Below are positions 48,301 through 57,300 of a stretch of 64,000 bases of DNA, piece after piece (position 1 is the stretch's first letter; each line of letters opens with the position of its first letter). Source of the DNA: Oreocharis arfaki (taxonomy: Eukaryota; Chordata; Aves; Passeriformes; Paramythiidae). The notes below the pieces were generated by a model. That model searched no databases and was not told where the DNA came from. It saw nothing but the letters and a program-made list of their open reading frames with translations. Made by a program: the position numbers and the translations under genes. The DNA lies in assembly GCA_013398015.1 (NCBI GenBank), contig VZRR01004525.1, positions 1 through 64,000 on the forward strand. The letters are read 5' to 3'.

Positions 48301-51300
48301 TGGGTAGAAAATTCAAGTCACGTTAGGTTTTATTAGGTAGAGTACGAATAATTAAACAAATAGGGCCAAGTTCAGACAAACACTAGGTCTGAACATGTGT
48401 AGCCCACCATAGCAGAGAACTAAATTACAATCTCCTTTGTATTGGAGATGATTAAGAGGAATCAAATGTTTCAAAAGGTATTCATGTCCCAGTTTTTATC
48501 CAGGACTCACCCCCCAATTTCACTGTTCATTATGCTTTTAATGCTATCTGCCACTTCATAAACACTGCCTTTCCAAAACATGCTTTAGGGATGTCTGAGA
48601 ATACTCCTGAGTCATGATAAAGCTGTTTTGATCCCATGAGATCAATACAGCTTAGAAGGGAAATACAAGTATTAATTACAATTCCTAAAAGCTATTTAAG
48701 GTACTTTTCCCTGTGTATGCTTGTGTGTTTACATACTTGTGTGTGTATATATACATATATATATATATTTGCCTTGAGTTCTCAAGCACAGACCCAAGGG
48801 AATCCCTCGAAACAGAGCTCTCTAAAGCTCTGCTGCTGTCCACTCTCTCTGCTGCTGTCCTTATTGTTTCTGACTAGTAATCTTCACATGATGTTGACAC
48901 ATTAAACACAGAGATGCTGGGCAATTTTTGCCCTGTTTTGAGTACTACAGTTCAGAAAAGAGTAAGAAAAGTGAGGGGAAAAGGTACCATAACTCACTGG
49001 GGACAGTGGGTGGAGGAGAAAGTAAAGAAAGACACTACACCCAGGAACCCAACCTCAATAAATAGTATTGGGCAAGCACTTCTGTTCCATGTTATGCCAC
49101 TACACTGCAGGCTGACCACGGGTGAGCCCTGCCCCCTCATTTCCCTCACTGCAAAACGGAGTAAGTGACCTGGATTTCCCTAGGGGTGTGTTCTGGACCC
49201 ACTGGCAAAGAACACCAGGTAGCAGCAGTAATTCAGAGCTTCCCAGAGCTGTGCAGTGCTACAGCTACAGCTGTATCAGGAGATGGATCTGGGAATCAGA
49301 AGCAGATGAAGCCACAAGCAGACAGTAACTGAAACCAGTCCCCTGCACATATGGCACAAGTAACATACCTGCCACAAGAACAATAGAATATTTGGTACCT
49401 GGCTCTCAAAAACACCTTCAAGAACACAAGAAGTTGAACAGTTCAACACCAGGGCATACCACTATGCTAGTTTCTTACTCTCCCAAGGAAGCAGTTCTTT
49501 TTTCGATAGAGTAGTCAGGATAATGCTTACTTTCGTGCAAGCTTCTGTGTGATGTATAGATGAACATAGATCAAATCTGCCACAGCAAGTAAGAACTGCC
49601 CCTCCTGAAGGAGGATAAAACCCACAGATGTATTTCCAGGAAGTTCTACTTTCAACGCTGTTGTCTCACCTATAGTTACCCAATAGTCAGGCTCAATCTG
49701 CAGCAGAAAGACTACTCAAACTAGGACAAGACCTTGTTTACTCTAGCAAAACAGAGAACCTGGCAGGTTTCGAGTCAAGAAGCAATGTACTACACAGTCA
49801 CCAAGCAGGAAACCCCTGGGGACAGCAGATAACGCAGGCACCTAACACAACACTTATTTCTGGTGATCAGTGGCAGCCCTATGAAGTGCAGTAAGCAGCA
49901 TTTGAAAAGAAAATGAAAAAAAAAAATCACTTCCAAAAGCCAGCTTCCAGCTAGTGTGTTTTACTGTTCACTGTCTGGGTTTCTCTCCCCTTTTAGTCTT
50001 TTGTTTCCACAGTACAGGGTAAATAGAGGGTTCATTACCCTTTTTTTACCTTACTTACACCTCCTGTGGAAGGTTTTAAAGTGCAAAATGCAGAGAAGAG
50101 ATCTAGGCTAGGGAAAGTAGCCAACAACCTCAAGAAACACCTGTTTTCTCCACTTATTTAATACAGTATCAGGGGATATTTTCAATTTGAAATATAGGGA
50201 AACCCTACTTAATGGCTACCACTATGGAAAACAGTAGCAAATTGATTTCTTAAGGGAAATTAAATGCACGGGTATTAAACTTTTATAGGCCACTTCACAA
50301 ATATTTCATCACAAGTTTATTTTTTCCCAAAAATGAGCATTTAGCTACTGCTGCTATTACAGCAGGAAGCATATAATGCTAGTTCTTGATGCAGGGCTCA
50401 GAAACTAGGATTATTGAGGTGACATGTGAAAGAATGACAGCAGTTTTCCCTGCCTCATGGGGCAAATCTATTTGTTGAGATTTTTGCCACTTCATAGAAT
50501 TCTGCCACTGAGCACAAGCAAGATTTAGAAAAGCAATACAGGCAAAAACTGAGCTGTCCATCAGCAAAGCTGACTTTCCTCTTTGCATACAGGTCATAGC
50601 ACAGGCTCTATCACAACACAACCAAAGAAAATGCACTTGAAAATATTTTTTTCCTAACATCAGCATCAGCAGGCTTTTCTTCATCTTCCTGAATCTTGAA
50701 AAGCAATGAAAAAAGAAGAGAGAAAAAAAAAGATACATATATTGCATCAGAACAGAAACAGTGATCTGGAGGAGCAAAACATTATTTCTGTAAAAATTAC
50801 CACCTTGTAACAAATGGACCCACCTGAATATCCCTCAAAACATGAGGAGAGGAACACATTTGCATGTCTCTAATCTATTAGATACTGGATATTTCATGCT
50901 AAAGGCACTGCCCCACATTTATATGCCATATAAAACAATTCGGTGTTTACAGTTCTGAGACCTCCACCAGCCACGCCCACGTGAGCACAACAGGCAATCT
51001 TTCCTTTCCTTTTCTATGCTATTCTCTGCTCTAAAACATTTCCTCCTGTGTTTTATGACAGATTTATCTGGGAAGCCTTCAGTCATGGCTGTCTCCCCAC
51101 ACTTACAGTGCCAGGTGTCAGAGGGCTCTCCTCATGACTGCAGTCTTCGAGAACCAGTACGATGCAAACACCTCAGCAACAACAGTGCAGGAGGAAGGAG
51201 GAATAACACTCAGTCTCTGAGCTCTCTTACCTCTTTACCACCCATGGCTTCAAACATCTTCTCCAGCTGCACCCGCAGTTGCTGGATGTTGTTCATCAGG

Positions 51301-54300
51301 ATGCAGGGCTGAAAGGACAAAAGCAGGTGACTGTTACTGCTCAGGATGCCAATATGTTGTCATCAGTGGGAGACCTCGTGCCCAAACACCCTTCCTCAAG
51401 TACCAGCAGATCTGAGAGTTACACAGGATGCAGAGAATGCACAGATTTCAGCACTCAAACATTAAAAAAGGTCAATTTTTCTCCAGCTTGAAATGGTATG
51501 GTCAGTTCCCAGTTCCAGAACTCCCAGATGAGCAGATCTCTCTAAGTACCACATCTACAGAGCAATCTGTACCCACTTTTATTATTTTAAATCACACAAC
51601 ACAAGCAGTGTGGAAGTTAATTTCAAGGGGACCTGATAGCCTCCAAACCCTGCATATCATCTTCAGGACCTATTTTTATTTTAAGCCCAAGCCAGAATTC
51701 AAACAGCAAAAGCATCCAAATGATGATAAAAACAATACTGAAAATATTTACATCATCACCACGGTCAAGTGCAATGTGAGACTGGTTTCATCAGGACAAA
51801 TATGTGATTCTTTGGGGGAAAAGAGAAGCTCAGAATAACTCACCAGTTTCTCCTTGGAACAGTACGACTCAAAGCTCTTGGAGAGTATGTCAGCATACTG
51901 CATCAGCACTTTCCCAATAGTCTGTGAAGACAAGATGTGAGCACTGTTACTTGCCCTCTACCACTGCAGGAGAACTCCGGGAAACAGAACAAAAAAAATC
52001 ATTCTGTTTTACACCCCGTTAAGAAAAGATAAATATTTGAATGCTGAGGATATTACCTTGGCAAACCTCCTGTTGTAGTGAGCAACAATGACAGGGTCTG
52101 GGCACTCCAGCTTCTTAATGATCTCAAAGCTCTGGTTGAGCTGGGTGAACACATCCACCACCGAGCAAGAGAACAGAGCATGCTCGGATGTTTGCTGGAA
52201 CTACAATAGAAGTACAAAGAGTCATTGTCAAAGGGAAAGATCTGAAATATACCCACACTGCATGTGTGTTTCTGGCACACTGAAGGCAGGGTAACTTTAC
52301 CAAAACCTACGTCTTCCTCAGAATTAGTCAAAAACTCTTCAAAAGGCCTAGGGGAGCTAGATAGCCTTTTTTGGTTGGATTATAAATTTACTGTCTGTCA
52401 CTAACTATGATCAGGACAAGCACCAGGGAAATGTACCGTGATGTTCAGATCCTTAATGCAGTGCATGGTTTGCCTGTCAGCTAATGAGGAAAGAAGGAGA
52501 GAGTAAAGAGATATTTTAATTTTTTTTTAGATTTAGCTATTAAAGAGAAAGAGTATCACAGACTACAGTGATTCAGTCACTGAATAACAGGAAAGCTCTT
52601 CTCTCCATTGGCAATACTCAGCAAATTAAGAGCAAGATTGGTCTGTCAGTGGATTAAGGTCACATTCTCACTGCATGACTAAGTACATGCAAAGTGCCTC
52701 AATTCTCAATTTCAATTACTTCTCCCAAACAGAGGGAGCCGAGAGAGCATCAAGCCACTGGCTGACAGATTAACAGCAGCAGAACAGACAAAAATGAATG
52801 ATATGCACCTTGCTATTAAAAAGTCCCCTGTGACCTGTAAGGTACTAAAATAAATTAGTTTCCCAGTTTTTTAGCAAGCAAGAAGGACCACATCCTCCAT
52901 TTGTATGACAGCTGAATTTATAGTATTTTATTTGGTTCTGTGCACTGAATGATGCAGCACCAAGCTGTGCACTCAGAGTGACCTACATACCCCATCTTTC
53001 TTATCCCTCTCCAGAGCACCATGCAGGAAATCTAAGGAAACATCTTCATTTTCATCCAGCCACTGCATCACAAACTGCTCAAACCACCTGCAGGGGAGGA
53101 AAGACAGCAAATTACAGCAGGAAGAAGAGCACCCTAACCCCAGCAAGCCTTGTGAAAGCTGTCAGATGTCTGAAGGCTGCTGTCTATGCGTGCAGTCAAA
53201 GTTCCCAAATATACTTGCACCTGTACACAAGCTACCGGTGAACAGGGCCTATACCATCACTTGGGCTGGTTCTGAGCTGCTCTTGTCCTTCTTCCTGATC
53301 TTTTCTCTTCTTGGTACCTTCCCCTTTTCCCCTCCTTGAGAGTTATCTTTAACTTTGCTTCACCTCAAAGCACTTTGTTGTTTCTTTCCCTTCCATACAC
53401 GTGCCAGAGAGCAGAAGGGAGACCTCCACACCCACAGGCAGCTGTCATGCTGCTCAGTTGGGTGTACCAAATAGGCAATGTGAGAACAGGCAAGCTGAGA
53501 AGCACCTTCAGTGATGGGATCTGACAGCTGGTCCCTCTGTCCTCTGCTCTGAGGGAGACACACAGTACAAAATGGGGGGTGGTGTTTTCATTGCCTGTGT
53601 TTAAGCAGTAACACAGCACTTACAGCCTTATTTAAATGTCTGTCTAGAGCTTGTTGCATGCAAGCGCCAACACAGCACAGCTGAAGCAAATCTTAATTTC
53701 AAATATTACTAAACAGCATTCACAAACAAGAGAAAGAAGTGTCCATGTGTAATTTAGTCCATACAAAAGATTATTATATGAGCTTTACAGAGTACAGCCT
53801 TCTCTACACAGGCAGCTGTGTTCATAGAGATTGTGCTAATTGTGGGCTGAGTTTGCAAAGAACATGAAAGCATGTGCCAGACATGAGAGGGAGATCAAGA
53901 GCAAATTCACAGGCAGAGCATACTAGATAGCCTTAAATAATCTCTACACTTTGAAATATAAAGCACATCAATGCTAATATTGGAAATTGTAACTGACACT
54001 GTGTTAAAATGCCAACAGCAACCTGCCTATGCAGCCCTATTTATTACAGACAGCAACAGTGGAACACTGTCACAGACATATGGACTTCCTGTATTCTGGA
54101 AGAATTCCTTTTGAATGGCATTTCAGGCTCCTACAAGTCAGCATATGTTGAAGTCTGCTGTAAGTTTCTCAAGCTTTCAACGTTTTCTTTTAAACTGCAA
54201 TAGTGTATTTTAAACAGCTCAAGCCTTAGAAAGGAACTCAGGCAGTTTACAAGGAAGCAACTATGCATCTTCCACCTGTTTCACAGTTCCCAGGCTGTGA

Positions 54301-57300
54301 GTTGCTGGCTGCTTCACATGTCACAGGTCAGCGTGCAGGAGGATTATTTGTTTGTGCCAGAAGACACAGTTTTCACTCTGAGAAGCAGAGCAACTTCCTG
54401 ATTATCATTCATCCTTAGTTATTGCGCCACATTCACAAGAAAGGGCCATTTGCTGTTGAGAACACTGCCCATTTTTATGGATACCATATGTTGCTACACA
54501 AAATCAAGTGCCTAGGTATACTTAACTGCCTCGCCAAATTGTCTAAGCAAAGGTGGCAAAGAAAACGGCACTGCTGGGTGGATGGGAGTGGTGTATTTGC
54601 TCCTCCTCTCACAAAAAAAGCATTGCCATCAGGAAGAGGTTTACTATGAATGTTGAATGAACCACTTAGTTCAGGAAATTCTCTAAGTACATTTGTGAAG
54701 CCAAGCCTCAATTTTGTCCTTTGCCTGACAGAAAAACCTGAGAGATGCAAATAACTTACAAATACTTCCAGTCCACGTGTACATTCAGGGCCAAACTATG
54801 CTTTGAGCTGTAACACAAACCTAGAGCTATCTTAGGCCAAATACCCCTTACAGTGTTTTACTACCAGGTCTTGGGCTGCTGAGCAAGTCAGGGGGACTCT
54901 GAGGACAACAAAGGCAACAAATCCCAGAACAATATGCAAAATCATCTAGCACAGAAACGAATAAAATTAATCTGATTTCCTGCAGAAATAACTTCAAAAT
55001 GTTGTTATATGGCAAATATCTTCTCCCTCATCTGCTTCAATTATCGGTCAGGAAGCAAACGCTGTAATGACTCACACACCAGCACACACAGCAGCGGCTC
55101 ACGGTGCTGCTTCAGAGACATTCTGTGCTCAGAGGGGTCAGCATGGCCTGGCTCCAGATGGCACAGCCAAGCTCTCCAAACAAGCTCTGCACGGAACACA
55201 CTTCAACCCTGCCTGCTGGGAAAGGCAGTGGTGCTTCAGGGCTAAATAGAAGTTCACCTCTGTTGCTGCACAACCATGGGGTAAGACAAAGGCCTACCAT
55301 TTCAGCTTGGCCATGAGCCTGGCTCCCTCAGGGTCACACTTTGCAGGCAAATTAATCCTGTTCATTTGCTGTTGGTATCTAAGGAACAATCTCTGGGCCT
55401 TGGCAGAAGCTGAGGCAAGAAAGCAGGCGGGGTTCCAATGAGCAAAAGAATAAATACAGTGTTTGATGAAGAGAGCTAGAGTAAGTCGACAGGATCCCAA
55501 AGGAAGGAGTATCTTCCCCAACGAGAGAGGAGGTAGGCTCCAGTACAGCTACAGTGCTACCTACATGCTAAGATCAGTATTTAAACAAAACATAGAACAC
55601 TTATTCACACAACTAAAAAGCTGGGGTTTTTCAGGAACTGACACTTCACGGCTTTTAGGTGGCAGAGAGGAAGTTTTGAAGATCCACTCCCAGTTACATA
55701 GCTACTTCCATTTCAGAAAATGCTTCTGAATTTCAGAAAATAAAGAGAGTATAAAAACTTCAGCTTCAATACTTTGGACCCTGCACTTTGTTCAATTACA
55801 TCTCAAGGCTACCAGAAACATGGTTTCTCATAGTTTATAAACAGGAGAAGTGAATTTGTGGATAGCCTTTTATCTGACAAGTAGACAGACAACCCAAGAG
55901 TTGTCTGGACAGCAGCAATTTAGTTTAATCTAAGGAGTTTACCAATGTGCAAACCTGATGAGTGGACTCCTTTGCTTAAGGAAGTTTTGAGGCTAAAAAT
56001 ACTTGTGATGAAGCAAATCGAAGGACAATTCATATCAAGGGGATATTTCCTGACAGGTGAAGGTTATGGTTGAGATAAACACCACCTACGTCTGACAGTG
56101 TGGCTATTGTACTAAAATAGGAGGGTGAAGTAACAAAGCCAGTGGCTGCAAATGCACAGGAGCACTGAAGCTCTACCACAAAGGCCAGCAGAGCAGAACA
56201 GACTGCAGAACAAAACCCAGCATCATTATCCTGATTACACAGGCGAAAAAGAGGGATTAAGAATATATGATGGCTTGCATGAGACTGCACTGAGTCAGAG
56301 GCACAGCAAAGAGAATGGGGCTTCTGAGACTGTCACTCCAGCACCCTGCTCGCTGAGTTTATGCCTCTTGCTGACCTGATTTGTTAATCAAAGCCCACAC
56401 CGAGCAATTATGCCCAACTGCCTCAAGTCTGATTAGTATGCAGCTAGCAACAGGCTTGAGGGACTGCACGCACGATAGCATGGCAAGAGAATCCAAAGTG
56501 CCAAGCTGGAAACACAGTCCAGGAAAAATGTGTTTGTCAAGAGGGGCAAAGTGCTGCATTTAGACAGCACTGAACAGTCATGTACAGGGTGGGAACGGCA
56601 GTGCGGTGTGATACAATGCTTAGGGTGCCTGGAGACCAGCCAGTGGCCCACTAGAAGCACCACCACTCAGCAATACCTCTGAATAAAAGGAAAAATAAAG
56701 AGGTTGCTGTCAACACAGCACATGAGAGCAGCAGCGCTGCCTGCAAGGCAAGGTCTAGACGAAACATCAATATTTAAGGCCAAGTATTGTGTTTAGACAC
56801 AAATCATGCAGAAAGAGGTGAGTAAACCTCACTTAGAAGGAAAGCTAGGAACAAACAAGAACCAGCAGAAGACCATGAAGAGACACAAGCAAAGCATTTT
56901 GGTCTTGTAAAGCAGGAACAATTTATTCTCAATGTGGAGCCTACAAAAAGCTCAAACTGAAGCAAGAAAGATTTGGAGGGGGAGAAAAGTAGAGTGTATG
57001 CTAAATCCCCAAAACCCAGTGGAGGAGTAATAGTGAAGCACAGGAAAAAAGGAGTTGTGGAGCAACCATCACTGAAAGCTTCTGAAAACCAGTTAAAGCA
57101 CTGGTAAGACCCAGGATACATGCTCTTACATTAGGCAAGTGTGGGACACTAGCTACAGCATTATTTCCAGGTTGCTCAGACAAACTTTTGGCCTCAAATA
57201 CCTTCTCTAAGTCTATTGCTGCTCCTTTAAAGTTACATAAAAGTTGCAAACAATTGCTTACAGCTCAAGAGCAACAGCTTATCTGATACTTCCAACTAAG

